Source: Jejuia sp. UBA6058 (lineage in GTDB: Bacteria > Bacteroidota > Bacteroidia > Flavobacteriales > Flavobacteriaceae). Taken from it: a stretch of 64,000 nucleotides of DNA. Numbering within the stretch: the stretch's first letter is position 1; every line of letters starts with the position of its first letter. Positions 50,614 to 59,270 of this stretch are shown here, in pieces. The stretch covers positions 124,001-188,000 of the forward strand of contig DIYI01000009.1 in NCBI GenBank assembly GCA_002428965.1, in the 5' to 3' direction. The position numbers and the translations under genes are program-made. The notes under the pieces are model-generated. The model made no database searches, was not told the origin of the DNA, and was given only the letters and a program-made list of their open reading frames with translations.

Positions 50614-51414
50614 CTACTTTCTATTTTCCAAAAATTCAATACTCTTTTGATTAAGAAGTTCTAAAAACTCCAGCTCTTTACCATAATTTAGTAATGTGTA
50701 ATCAAAATCCTTAGATTCCACAAAGGCGATAAAATCTTCAACGCGATGTTCTGGAATATTAAAATTATCCACTAAAAATTCTGATGCAAAATAATATTTA
50801 ATAGCTTCTGCGGGTACCTCGGGTATATCAGTCACTTTTTTCTCTTTAGCTTCAGATCTAAATATTGGTAATAGCAACTGATCAACCACATTTACAATAT
50901 TTAATCCGTTGTAAAATCTATTGCGTTGAATATCATCCCCGGAATTTGTTACTTGAGTTTTATAATCTTTCTCAAAGTTATATTCACTGCTATGTTTAAC
51001 ACCAAAATAAAGTGCATCCAATTTAGGATTAAAAGTTTCAGATTCGTTTATATCAGTTGTTAAGTTCCCCGAAAGACCTCTAGTTTTAATGATAATTTCA
51101 TCTAGCTTATTTACTTCCTCTATTAAGAAAATTTTCATATTTCTTGAATTCACTATATCCTCATTCACCTTAAAACTTAAATTTTGAAATTGCAAAGCAC
51201 TAACTTCAATAATATCATTTTCAGCAACATCAATTGAGAATTCTCCTTTATCATCCGTGATTGTTCCATTATTTGCAGAAGCGTTGAAAATGGTAATTCC
51301 CGATATATCGCTATGCTCTACTATAATCTTTCCTTCTACTTTTGTTCTTTTTATATCTTGGGCTTGTAAAATTAGGGTGCAGCAAAGAAATAATAGATTA
51401 ATACACTTTTTCAT
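50614..51414 (-). CDS. Carboxypeptidase-like regulatory domain protein, copy B
   Basis: A 266-residue exported protein with the same two-part plan as copy A: signal (LFLCCTLILQAQ), beta domain (KRTKVEGKIIVEHSDISGIT, TDDKGEFSIDVAENDIIEVS), then GLSGNLTTDINESETFN and a helical tail ending LNQKSIEFLENRK. Residue-level similarity to copy A is modest except for the LSGxLxxDI motif. Gene order suggests an old duplication. No enzyme motif; function unknown. Confidence 0.82.
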   Translation of the reverse strand: MKKCINLLFLCCTLILQAQDIKRTKVEGKIIVEHSDISGITIFNASANNGTITDDKGEFSIDVAENDIIEVSALQFQNLSFKVNEDIVNSRNMKIFLIEEVNKLDEIIIKTRGLSGNLTTDINESETFNPKLDALYFGVKHSSEYNFEKDYKTQVTNSGDDIQRNRFYNGLNIVNVVDQLLLPIFRSEAKEKKVTDIPEVPAEAIKYYFASEFLVDNFNIPEHRVEDFIAFVESKDFDYTLLNYGKELEFLELLNQKSIEFLENRK

Positions 51415-51563
51415 AGGTTAGGTTTTTCTTAAACTTTCATAAGGTAAAACTACTGAAAGCCTTCTTTTTATTAAAAATACGACTTAAAAGTGATTTTATA
51501 AAATACGCCCTTCTTAATAATTGTTAAAAAATTAACTAGTTTTAATTCTGTAAAGTGTATTGA

Positions 51564-52271
51564 ATGAAAAAAATATTAATCGCCAGCACCTCCACTATTT
51601 ATGGTAGTGGTTATCTGGAATATTTACTTAACGAACTCTCTGTCTTTTTTGAAAATGCTAAAACTATTGTTTTTGTGCCATATGCAAGACCAAGTGGTAT
51701 TTCTTTTGATGCCTACACTACTATTGCTGCAAAAGCGTTTGCTAAAATTGACAAGAATATTACAGGCATTCACACTTTTGATGACCCTAAAGGAGCTATT
51801 ACAAATGCGGAAGGTATTTTTGTTGGTGGCGGAAATACTTTTGTATTATTAAACACTTTATATAAGTTTAATTTATTGAAGCCTATAAAAGGAGCAGTCA
51901 CCAAAGGAACTCCTTATTTGGGTACTAGTGCGGGCAGCAATATTTGCGGACTCACTATACAAACTACAAACGACATGCCCATTGTATACCCTCCAAACTT
52001 TAATGCATTAGGATTAGTGCCTTTTAATATTAATCCACACTATTTAGACCCAGATTACAACAGCAAACATATGGGAGAAACTAGAGAAACCAGAATTAAA
52101 GAGTTTCACAATTATAATTCCCAACCAGTTATTGGTTTACGTGAGGGTAGTTGGTTACATGTTAATGACAAAAACATCTATTTAAAAGGAAATTTAAGCG
52201 CGAGAGTCTTTAAATATAATGCCTTTCCTTACGAAATTGATAGTGGTACCAACCTACATAATCTATCATAA
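51564..52271 (+). CDS. pepE: Peptidase E (alpha-aspartyl dipeptidase, S51)
   Basis: A 235-residue serine peptidase of the class I glutamine amidotransferase-like fold that cleaves Asp-X dipeptides. Nucleophile Ser122 is in LGTSAGSNI; GIFVGGGNTFVLL is the strand before it, and the catalytic His is in INPHYLDPDYN. Size agrees with Salmonella PepE (229). Cytosolic. Single gene, followed by tRNA-Gly on the opposite strand. Confidence 0.95.
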   Translation: MKKILIASTSTIYGSGYLEYLLNELSVFFENAKTIVFVPYARPSGISFDAYTTIAAKAFAKIDKNITGIHTFDDPKGAITNAEGIFVGGGNTFVLLNTLYKFNLLKPIKGAVTKGTPYLGTSAGSNICGLTIQTTNDMPIVYPPNFNALGLVPFNINPHYLDPDYNSKHMGETRETRIKEFHNYNSQPVIGLREGSWLHVNDKNIYLKGNLSARVFKYNAFPYEIDSGTNLHNLS

Positions 52272-52301
52272 AAAAAGCCCCGCAATTATGCAGAGCTATT
52301 G

Positions 52302-52374
52302 AGCGGGAGACCGGGTTCGAACCGGCGACATTCAGCTTGGAAGGCTGACGCTCTACCAACTGAGCTACTCCCGC
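52302..52374 (-). tRNA. tRNA-Gly (anticodon TCC)
   Basis: A 73-nt cloverleaf on the minus strand: acceptor GCGGGAG/CTCCCGC, D arm GCTCAGTTGGTAGAGC, anticodon stem TCAGC/GCTGA with loop CTTCCAA (anticodon TCC, complement of 52339-52341), T arm GTCGCCGGTTCGAACCCG-type with GGTTCGAACC. The discriminator is T. No 3' CCA is encoded. A perfect promoter lies 10 bp upstream. Confidence 0.97.
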
Positions 52375-52384
52375 CTTTAGGGCG

Positions 52385-52415
52385 CAAATATATGATCCTT
52401 CCTAGACTCTCCAAA
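52385..52415 (-). promoter_or_regulatory. Complete Bacteroidetes promoter for tRNA-Gly
   Basis: On the minus strand TTTG (52415-52412), exactly 19 bp, then TATATTTG (52392-52385); the tRNA starts 10 bp further. Both boxes match the primary-sigma consensus, giving a very short precursor leader. Confidence 0.75.
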
Positions 52416-52421
52416 ACATAT

Positions 52422-52850
52422 TCATAGTTTCTTTAAAAAATGATAACCCAAAATTTTAAAGCCCTCATTCATATAAAATTTATGGGATGCAGTATTTGTA
52501 ACGTAAGTATTTAATTCAACTGTTTCATATCCTTTTGAGGAAACATGATCATAAATCCATCTAAAAAATATCTTACCTAAGCCTTTTCCCTGATAATCCT
52601 CAGCAATATAAACATGGTCTACTTCAGCACTTTTTCCAGCGTAATGTCTTGTACAGTACCATATACCACAAACACCAATAATATCATCTCCTTCATTTAA
52701 AATCACCGCGCATTCGTAGTTTTGCTGTATCATTTGCAAGAATCTTGTTTCCAATTCCTCATAGGAAATACGATATTCGTTAAGCTTTTCAACCAAAGGA
52801 ACCACCTTAGTTATCAGTTGTTTTTCAATAATTTTGAAAGTAAATTGCAT
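52422..52850 (-). CDS. GNAT-family N-acetyltransferase
   Basis: A 142-residue GNAT acetyltransferase. Acetyl-CoA motif A is HVYIAEDYQGKGLGKIFFRWI (V/I-x-x-x-x-QGKGLGK), followed by NTASHKFYMNEGFKILGYHF at the C-terminus. Substrate unknown. It lies back to back with another GNAT gene, 47 bp away and divergent; they are not close in sequence. The tRNA-Gly promoter is directly after its stop. Confidence 0.9.
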   Translation of the reverse strand: MQFTFKIIEKQLITKVVPLVEKLNEYRISYEELETRFLQMIQQNYECAVILNEGDDIIGVCGIWYCTRHYAGKSAEVDHVYIAEDYQGKGLGKIFFRWIYDHVSSKGYETVELNTYVTNTASHKFYMNEGFKILGYHFLKKL

Positions 52851-52897
52851 TATAATTTTTTAAGATTCAAAAATAAAATTCTAGCACCTTAAATTTA

Positions 52898-53368
52898 ATG
52901 AGTTTAAAAGAAAACTACACAATAAAACAAATTGATGCCAAAGAAACCCACTTAGTGCGTCATCCAGTTTTAAGAACAGGAAAGCCTATTGAAACATGTA
53001 TTTTTGAAGGAGACGATTTTAAAACCACTATACATTTAGGCTTGTACAAGTATAATAATTTAATTGGTGTTACGACATTTATGAAGTCCGAAAACAATAT
53101 ATTTAGCGAACCCAGTCAATATCAATTGAGAGGAATGGCTATTTTGAGCAACTTTCAAAGGAAAGGACTAGGAGCTGTTTTAATTTCTGAAGGAGAAAAT
53201 ATCTTAAAAAAAAGAGATGTCAAATTATTGTGGTGCAATGCTCGGGAAATAGCAGTTAATTTTTATGAACGTAATGGTTTTATAATTACAGGGCAACCAT
53301 TTGAAATTGCAGAAATAGGCACACATTACATAATGTATAAATATATCGGGGACAATAAGGTGACTTAA
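52898..53368 (+). CDS. GNAT-family N-acetyltransferase
   Basis: A 156-residue GNAT protein with acetyl-CoA motif AILSNFQRKGLGAVLISEGENIL and a C-terminal AREIAVNFYERNGF. The N-terminal region includes ETHLVRHPVLRTGKPI, a segment I recall in a GNAT subgroup with narrow substrates. The target is unknown. Divergent from the other GNAT gene. Confidence 0.88.
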   Translation: MSLKENYTIKQIDAKETHLVRHPVLRTGKPIETCIFEGDDFKTTIHLGLYKYNNLIGVTTFMKSENNIFSEPSQYQLRGMAILSNFQRKGLGAVLISEGENILKKRDVKLLWCNAREIAVNFYERNGFIITGQPFEIAEIGTHYIMYKYIGDNKVT

Positions 53369-53434
53369 ACTGAAAAGGGTGTCCAAATTGTTATATTCCA
53401 AATTTTTGTAATTTAAAGTTCTAAAACCACTATA

Positions 53435-54202
53435 ATGAGAAGTAGAAATTTTAAAGTAAGATTGCTAATTGGAGCTGCAATTGCTATATTTTTTGTTTTG
53501 AAAAGATGCAGTCAAAGAGAAGAAAACCCGTATACTGGAAGAATGCAAACTATCTCAATGAGTCCAGAAAATGAGATTGCAATTGGTTTACAAAATGCAC
53601 CTCAAATGGCGCAACAACATGGAGGTTTACATCCAAATCAGCAATATCAAGCGCTAGTGGATAATGTAGGAAAAAAACTTGTAAATAGCAGTATTGCAAA
53701 AGAGACTCCTTACAAATACGAATTCCATTTATTAAATGATGCAAGAACAATTAATGCATTTGCTTTACCAGGCGGACAAATCTTCATTACCTACGCTTTA
53801 TTTTCTAAGTTGCAAAACGAAGACCAACTGGCGGGCGTCTTAGGTCATGAAATTGGTCATGTACTCGGCAGACATAGCGCAGAACGTATTGCTGAAAGCG
53901 AATATTGGCAGGGTTTGGCAACTGCAGGATCAGTTGGAGCAGATATGGGAGGTTTGGTAAGCGGAATTGGCCAACAAAAATTATTAACCAATGGGCGTGA
54001 TGACGAACTAGAAAGTGACGAATTAGGCGTGCATTTTATGATAGAAGCTGGTTATAATCCCAGAGAAATGATAGGCGTTATGAAAATACTAAAAGCTGCT
54101 GCAGGACCAAATAGAATTCCTGAATTTCAAAGCACTCACCCAGATCCGGATAACCGCATTGAAAAAATTGAAGAGGCTATAAAAAAGTACAGAAACCCTT
54201 AA
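53435..54202 (+). CDS. M48-family metalloprotease, membrane-anchored
   Basis: A 255-residue zinc protease with an N-terminal hydrophobic anchor (LLIGAAIAIFFVLKRC; the Cys at the end could be a poor lipobox). The catalytic motif is VLGHEIGHVLGRHSAERIAE with His138, Glu139 and His142; the third ligand Glu is in LESDELGVHFM. The family of short M48 proteins (BepA/LoiP-like without TPR) controls outer-membrane protein quality. Inferred location: outer face of the inner membrane or periplasm. Followed by a strong bidirectional terminator. Confidence 0.92.
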   Translation: MRSRNFKVRLLIGAAIAIFFVLKRCSQREENPYTGRMQTISMSPENEIAIGLQNAPQMAQQHGGLHPNQQYQALVDNVGKKLVNSSIAKETPYKYEFHLLNDARTINAFALPGGQIFITYALFSKLQNEDQLAGVLGHEIGHVLGRHSAERIAESEYWQGLATAGSVGADMGGLVSGIGQQKLLTNGRDDELESDELGVHFMIEAGYNPREMIGVMKILKAAAGPNRIPEFQSTHPDPDNRIEKIEEAIKKYRNP

Positions 54203-54206
54203 ATTA

Positions 54207-54230
54207 AAAAGCCCTCATACGAGGGCTTTT
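54207..54230. terminator. Bidirectional terminator
   Basis: AAAAGCCCTC (54207-54216) and GAGGGCTTTT (54221-54230) form a 10-bp stem with loop ATAC between convergent M48 and ankyrin genes. Confidence 0.85.
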
Positions 54231-54268
54231 CTTCTGTGACTAATTCAAAATAATTATATGTTCTTTAA

Positions 54269-54664
54269 TTATTTTTTCTTTTGAGCTAAAGCCTCTTTTA
54301 AAACAGCTGCAGCGTTTTCTGCCTTATGCAGTTTTGCATACTTTAGAGCAGTCATACCTTTGTCTGATTTTACCTTTAATTTTGCCCCATTAGCAATTAA
54401 AAGTTTTAAAATGTCGCAACGATTAAATTTAGCAGCATACATTGCAGGTGTTAAACCATTGGACTTTGCATTTACATTTTCACCTAAATCAATTAGTTTT
54501 TTTACAGTTTCGAAATCACCTTTAGCTATAGAAACACAAAACGGATTTACTTCTACATACTTTTGAACTGTTAGAGGGATATTACCCTCAAAAGATGATT
54601 TAGCATTAATAGTACTAATTGAAAAGCATAATGCAATTGCGGAAATGATGATTGTTTTTTTCAT
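54269..54664 (-). CDS. Exported ankyrin-repeat protein
   Basis: A 131-residue protein with signal peptide IIISAIALCFSISTINA and two to three ankyrin repeats (residues 45-125), e.g. NVNAKSNGLTPAMYAAKFN and VKSDKGMTALKYAKLHKAEN. Ankyrins bind proteins; partner unknown. Single gene, convergent with the M48 protease. Divergent from gpmI. Confidence 0.88.
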   Translation of the reverse strand: MKKTIIISAIALCFSISTINAKSSFEGNIPLTVQKYVEVNPFCVSIAKGDFETVKKLIDLGENVNAKSNGLTPAMYAAKFNRCDILKLLIANGAKLKVKSDKGMTALKYAKLHKAENAAAVLKEALAQKKK

Positions 54665-54889
54665 GATGAAAGAATTTTGATTAATGATTGTTTTTTGATT
54701 ATACCAAAGAGACGATGAAAAAAATAAATTGTTACACTACATTTTCTTAAATAACAATTTTTTAACGTTTACTTCACAAGTTATTAAGAGGTTGCAAGGT
54801 GCTTTCTTACTTTAACAAACAGCCTCATTAAGCACTTCTTTTTAGATTGCTTTTGCATTAACAATCCCTTTAAAATTAATATCTTTGCA

Positions 54890-54897
54890 CCCTAAAT
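54890..54897 (+). promoter_or_regulatory. Minus-7 promoter box for gpmI
   Basis: TATCTTTG, 13 bp before the ATG at 54911. A TTTTG is 34 bp upstream, too far for the usual spacing. Confidence 0.45.
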
Positions 54898-54910
54898 CAA
54901 ACTGAGAAAA

Positions 54911-56428
54911 ATGAACAAAAAAACCATCTTAATGATACTTGATGGCTGGGGTAAGTCTCCAGACCCAAAAGTTTCTGCCATAGATAATGCTAATACGCCA
55001 TTTATTGATAGCCTATACACAAAATACCCGAATGCTTCCTTAAGAACTGACGGTTTACATGTAGGATTGCCTGAAGGACAGATGGGAAATAGTGAGGTTG
55101 GACATATGAATTTGGGAGCTGGCCGAATAGTATATCAAGATTTGGTTAAAATTAACTTAGCGGTTGAAAATAAAAGTTTAAGTAAAGAACATGTTTTGGT
55201 TGATGCTTTTAATTATGCCAAAACAGACAACAAAGATGTTCACTTTTTAGGCTTATTAAGTAATGGTGGCGTTCATTCACATATAAATCACTTAAAAGGG
55301 CTTATTGATGCAGCAGAAGAAGCTGGGGTTAAAAAATCATTTGTACATGGTTTTACAGATGGTCGTGATGTCGATCCGAAATCCGGCGCAGGTTTTGTGA
55401 AGGATTTACAAGAATATATAACAAGTACAAGTACACAGATTGCTACTATTTCTGGTCGCTACTACGCGATGGACAGAGATAAGCGCTGGGAAAGGGTGAA
55501 ACTAGTATATGACGCATTGGTTAATGCAGAAGGAGACGCTACCAAGGATATTATTGCGAATATAGAAAAAGGTTATGCCGAGGATATTACTGATGAGTTT
55601 ATTAAACCAATAATTGCCGTAGATGAAAACAATGAACCACTTACCACAATTAAAGACGGGGATGTTATTGTTTTCTTTAATTTTAGAACAGATAGAGGTA
55701 GAGAATTGACGGAAGTACTTTCACAAAATGATATGCCAGAGTTTGATATGAAAACTCTGAATTTGCATTATGTTACTCTCACTAATTATAATGATGAATA
55801 CAAAAATGTGAACGTCATTTTCAATAAGGAAAATTTAAGTGAAACTCTGGGTGAAGTTTTGGCAAAGAATAATAAAACCCAAATTAGAATTGCAGAAACC
55901 GAAAAGTACCCTCATGTCACTTTCTTCTTTTCTGGAGGTAGAGAAGAACCTTTTGAAGGTGAACAAAGAATTTTAAGAAACTCACCAAAAGTTGCTACCT
56001 ACGACCTTAAACCTGAAATGAGTGCTTTTGAATTAAAGGATGCTCTTATTCCCGAACTTAAAAAAGGTGAAGTAGACTTTGTATGCTTAAATTTTGCTAA
56101 TGGTGATATGGTTGGGCACACTGGAGTGATGGAAGCAGCAATTAAAGCTTGTGAAGCAGTGGACACCTGTGCCAAAGAAGTTATAAATACAGCATTGGAT
56201 AATGGCTACACGACAATTTTAATTGCAGATCACGGTAATTGTGAAACCATGGTTAATCCTGATGGTTCCCCGAACACAGCGCATACTACCAATCCTGTCC
56301 CTATAATTTTAATAGATAAGGATTTAACAGAAATTAACGATGGTATTTTAGGTGATATAGCTCCCACTGTTTTAAAACTATTGGGTGTTAAACAACCAGA
56401 GGCTATGACGCAAACTTCACTTGTATAA
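54911..56428 (+). CDS. gpmI: 2,3-bisphosphoglycerate-independent phosphoglycerate mutase
   Basis: A 505-residue cofactor-independent enzyme of glycolysis interconverting 2- and 3-phosphoglycerate, with an alkaline-phosphatase fold. Metal ligands and catalytic residues: LMILDGWGKSP (Asp), the phospho-Ser in GNSEVGHMNLGAGR, HGFTDGRDVDPKSG, YYAMDRDKRW, and C-terminal FANGDMVGHTG and LIADHGNCE. Length is typical. Its own promoter box; the HAD gene follows 50 bp downstream. Confidence 0.97.
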   Translation: MNKKTILMILDGWGKSPDPKVSAIDNANTPFIDSLYTKYPNASLRTDGLHVGLPEGQMGNSEVGHMNLGAGRIVYQDLVKINLAVENKSLSKEHVLVDAFNYAKTDNKDVHFLGLLSNGGVHSHINHLKGLIDAAEEAGVKKSFVHGFTDGRDVDPKSGAGFVKDLQEYITSTSTQIATISGRYYAMDRDKRWERVKLVYDALVNAEGDATKDIIANIEKGYAEDITDEFIKPIIAVDENNEPLTTIKDGDVIVFFNFRTDRGRELTEVLSQNDMPEFDMKTLNLHYVTLTNYNDEYKNVNVIFNKENLSETLGEVLAKNNKTQIRIAETEKYPHVTFFFSGGREEPFEGEQRILRNSPKVATYDLKPEMSAFELKDALIPELKKGEVDFVCLNFANGDMVGHTGVMEAAIKACEAVDTCAKEVINTALDNGYTTILIADHGNCETMVNPDGSPNTAHTTNPVPIILIDKDLTEINDGILGDIAPTVLKLLGVKQPEAMTQTSLV

Positions 56429-56447
56429 AAATGTAAGAAAAAAGAAT

Positions 56448-56455
56448 TACCTTTG
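56448..56455 (+). promoter_or_regulatory. Minus-7 promoter box for the HAD-map-FGE-methyltransferase run
   Basis: TACCTTTG, 23 bp before the ATG at 56479, in the 50-bp gap after gpmI. A TTG is 24 bp upstream. Confidence 0.4.
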
Positions 56456-56478
56456 CATAAACCCCAAGTCCTAAAGTA

Positions 56479-56889
56479 ATGAAGTTTTCAGAAACCCTTA
56501 TAATAGCTGTTGATTTTGATGGTACTATTGTAGAAGATGCCTACCCTAGAATAGGAGAACCTAAAATATTTGCCTTCCAAACTCTAAAAAAACTGCAAGA
56601 AGATGGTCACCGTATCATTCTCTGGACCTATAGACATGGAGAAAAATTGGATGAGGCGGTTAAGTTTTGTAATGAAAATGGTATAAAATTTTATGCAGTA
56701 AACCGTAGTTTTCCAGAAGAGCAGTTTACTGGTGAAGTAAGCCGAAAAATTAATGCCGACATATTTATTGACGACAGAAATATAGGAGGCTTTCTAGGTT
56801 GGGGTGAAATATATCAAATGCTTACTGAAGAAAGTTTTAAGCCTTTGGAGCAAAAGAAACAAAAAAGTTTTTTAGATTTTTTTAAATAA
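56479..56889 (+). CDS. HAD-superfamily hydrolase, BT0820 type
   Basis: A 136-residue small HAD protein, like Bacteroides BT0820. Motif I is VDFDGTIVEDAYP; a Thr/Ser in WTYRHGEKL acts as motif II, and IFIDDRNIGGFLGW is motif IV; motif III Lys is less sure. The family is short, with no cap domain. It should hydrolyse a small phosphate compound; substrate unknown. Stop overlaps the map start by one base. Confidence 0.88.
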   Translation: MKFSETLIIAVDFDGTIVEDAYPRIGEPKIFAFQTLKKLQEDGHRIILWTYRHGEKLDEAVKFCNENGIKFYAVNRSFPEEQFTGEVSRKINADIFIDDRNIGGFLGWGEIYQMLTEESFKPLEQKKQKSFLDFFK

Positions 56890-57707
56890 TGATCAAAGTT
56901 AAAACGGCAGAAGAAATTGAATTAATGCGAGAAAGTGCGTTAATCGTTTCTAAAACTTTAGGAGAATTAGCAAAAGAAATTAAACCTGGAGTTACTACTC
57001 TTCAATTGGATAAGATTGCCGAAGAACATATTAGGGATCATGGAGCTATACCCGGTTTTTTAGGTCTTTATGATTTTCCAAATACCTTATGCATGAGTCC
57101 AAATTCTCAGGTAGTTCATGGTATACCAAATGGAGAGCCATTAGTTGAAGGTGATATCATTTCAATAGATTGTGGGGCATTAAAAAATGGATTTTATGGT
57201 GATCATGCGTACACATTCCCCGTTGGAGAAATAGCAGCTGAAACTGAAAAACTTTTAAAAATCACAAAAGAATCGCTTTACGCTGGTATCAAAGAATTTA
57301 AGGCAAATAATCGTGTTGGGGATGTAGGTTTCGCTATTCAACAATACTGTGAAGCTCATGGATATGGTGTCGTTAGAGAATTAGTAGGACACGGATTAGG
57401 AGAAAAAATGCATGAAGATCCTGAAATGCCTAACTATGGACGTAGAGGTAGAGGTAAAAAATTTGTTGAAGGTATGGTAGTCGCCATTGAGCCAATGATC
57501 AATATGGGTACGCATCGCATTAAACAGCATAGAGACGGTTGGACAATTACCACTTTAGACAATTTACCCTCAGCACATTTTGAACATAACGTAGCACTAG
57601 TTGACGGCAAACCAGAATTGCTTTCCACATTTGCTTACATCTATGATGCATTAGGTATAGAAAGTAATGAAGAACATGAGTTTCGTAAAAAAGAAGTGGC
57701 TATTTAA
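56889..57707 (+). CDS. map: Methionine aminopeptidase, type I
   Basis: A 272-residue dimetal enzyme removing initiator Met from new proteins. Substrate His is in SQVVHGIPN, metal Asp pair in ISIDCGALKNGFYGDHAY, His in LVGHGLGEKMHEDP, Glu in VVAIEPMI, Glu in AHFEHNVAL. All ligands are there. It starts in a TAATG overlap with the HAD gene and ends in a TAATG overlap with the FGE-like gene, so three genes are translationally coupled. The C-terminal EHEFRKKE tail is slightly longer than usual. Confidence 0.97.
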   Translation: MIKVKTAEEIELMRESALIVSKTLGELAKEIKPGVTTLQLDKIAEEHIRDHGAIPGFLGLYDFPNTLCMSPNSQVVHGIPNGEPLVEGDIISIDCGALKNGFYGDHAYTFPVGEIAAETEKLLKITKESLYAGIKEFKANNRVGDVGFAIQQYCEAHGYGVVRELVGHGLGEKMHEDPEMPNYGRRGRGKKFVEGMVVAIEPMINMGTHRIKQHRDGWTITTLDNLPSAHFEHNVALVDGKPELLSTFAYIYDALGIESNEEHEFRKKEVAI

Positions 57708-58426
57708 TGATGAAAATCCATCAAATTTTCAACATTTTAATAGTACTAGTTTGTTCCCTTCAAGCCCAAAATCCACCTGGCACTGTTGAACTATCTTCAA
57801 ACTTATTTATTGATATTGTTCCTGTTGACAATTTATTGATGAATGAGTTTTTAATGCACCAAGAGGAGTTATCAACTCAAAAGATTGACAGTATATTAAT
57901 GAACTCAGGATCGTTTGGCTTGGATAAAAGTTTATTTGTTAATAAATATAAAAACAATAAAATAGTTCTTCTAGCATCAATAGATTCTTCTGAGAATTAT
58001 CTTAAAAATCCAGCTTATAGTAATTATCCAGTTATTAATATAAGTAAGACAGACGCTATTGAGTATTGTAGATGGAGATCAAAAGCTGTAATGCTACGCT
58101 ATGCTACATTATCGAAAACAGAAGAAGAAAGAACAAAATTACCTAAAGAAGTTTTGTACAGACTGCCAACTTCTAAAGAGATTCAGGCTGCACTTAAAAA
58201 ATTTGGTTATTCTAAAGGTAAACGTCCATCAAATCAAAAGATTCCCTTTTTAATTTATCGTAATAAATATAGAAAGAAATATAAGAAAGCTATTTTTTTA
58301 GAAAATAATCTTTCAGAATTTTTGTTTGATAACATTGCCTATGGGTCAAATTGGAATAATAGTAATCATACCGAAGAACCAAATGATTTTACCACGTTTA
58401 GATGCGTTTGTGAAATTCAAGAATAA
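57707..58426 (+). CDS. Exported formylglycine-generating-enzyme-like protein (probably non-catalytic)
   Basis: A 239-residue secreted protein (signal FNILIVLVCSLQAQ) with a shortened SUMF1/GldK-type fold. Marks are NLFIDIVPVDNLLMNEFL, NYPVINISKTDAIEYCRWRS, VLYRLPTSKEIQAAL and the end FTTFRCVCEIQE. These segments correspond to the conserved pieces of formylglycine-generating enzymes, but the substrate-binding loop is lost and only two nearby Cys stand at the end. I think it is a structural relative, like the gliding proteins. It is coupled to map by a one-base overlap. Role unknown. Confidence 0.78.
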   Translation: MMKIHQIFNILIVLVCSLQAQNPPGTVELSSNLFIDIVPVDNLLMNEFLMHQEELSTQKIDSILMNSGSFGLDKSLFVNKYKNNKIVLLASIDSSENYLKNPAYSNYPVINISKTDAIEYCRWRSKAVMLRYATLSKTEEERTKLPKEVLYRLPTSKEIQAALKKFGYSKGKRPSNQKIPFLIYRNKYRKKYKKAIFLENNLSEFLFDNIAYGSNWNNSNHTEEPNDFTTFRCVCEIQE

Positions 58427-59197
58427 ATGAAAAAACTTTTTAAAGTAATACTCAATAATATTCCAAGACCAATTCTTATTGCATTGAGTAATAAAGCGCG
58501 TCCAATTTTAGCTTTAATTTTAAAAGGCCACAATCACACCGACCCTATTGATGGCAAAAGTTTTAGAATGTTCCTGCCCTATGGATATGGTACTCAAAGA
58601 CCAAATGTACTATCACCTTCAACACTTTCATTAGAGCGTCATAGATTATTATGGTTATACCTTAATAGTGAAACTAACTTTTTTACCCAAGACTTAAAAG
58701 TTTTACATTTTGCTCCGGAACAGGCCTTTCATAAGCGATTTAAAAAAATGACCAATTTGCATTATACCACAACCGATCTTAATTCGCCATTGGCAGATGT
58801 AAAAGCTGATATATGCAATCTTCCCTTTAAAAATAATGAATATGATGTGGTGTTTTGCAACCATGTATTAGAACACATACCAGACGATCGGAAAGCGATG
58901 CAAGAGCTATTTAGAATTATGAAACCCGGTGCATGGGGTATTTTTCAAGTTCCACAAGATTTTACTCTAAAAAATACTTATGAAGATGATTCTATAGTAG
59001 ACAAAAAAGAACGGACTAGAATTTTCGGGCAGTATGATCACGTTCGTATATATGGTCGAGACTATGCAGATAGATTAAGAGCTGTTGGATTTGAGGTGGA
59101 TGAAATAGATTATACTGCAAATCTCTCAAAAGATAGCATTGAAAAATATCGTTTAGCCAAAGGAGAAATAATTCCCAAAGTTTACAAACCGCTTTAG
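58427..59197 (+). CDS. Class I SAM-dependent methyltransferase
   Basis: A 256-residue methyltransferase starting directly after the FGE-like gene. Motif I is degenerate (VLHFAPEQAFHKRFKKM); the following TTDLNSPLADVKADICNLPF and YDVVFCNHVLEHIPDDRKAMQEL are typical of Methyltransf_11. The N-terminus (KLFKVILNNIPRPILIALSN) is a conserved extension of this Bacteroidetes family. I do not know the substrate. Last gene of the map group. Confidence 0.88.
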   Translation: MKKLFKVILNNIPRPILIALSNKARPILALILKGHNHTDPIDGKSFRMFLPYGYGTQRPNVLSPSTLSLERHRLLWLYLNSETNFFTQDLKVLHFAPEQAFHKRFKKMTNLHYTTTDLNSPLADVKADICNLPFKNNEYDVVFCNHVLEHIPDDRKAMQELFRIMKPGAWGIFQVPQDFTLKNTYEDDSIVDKKERTRIFGQYDHVRIYGRDYADRLRAVGFEVDEIDYTANLSKDSIEKYRLAKGEIIPKVYKPL

Positions 59198-59270
59198 CTC
59201 TTCTCATAAAGGATAGAAAATTACTATCTTCAACACTTCCATCTAGGTTTTGCAAAAGACATAATATAGT

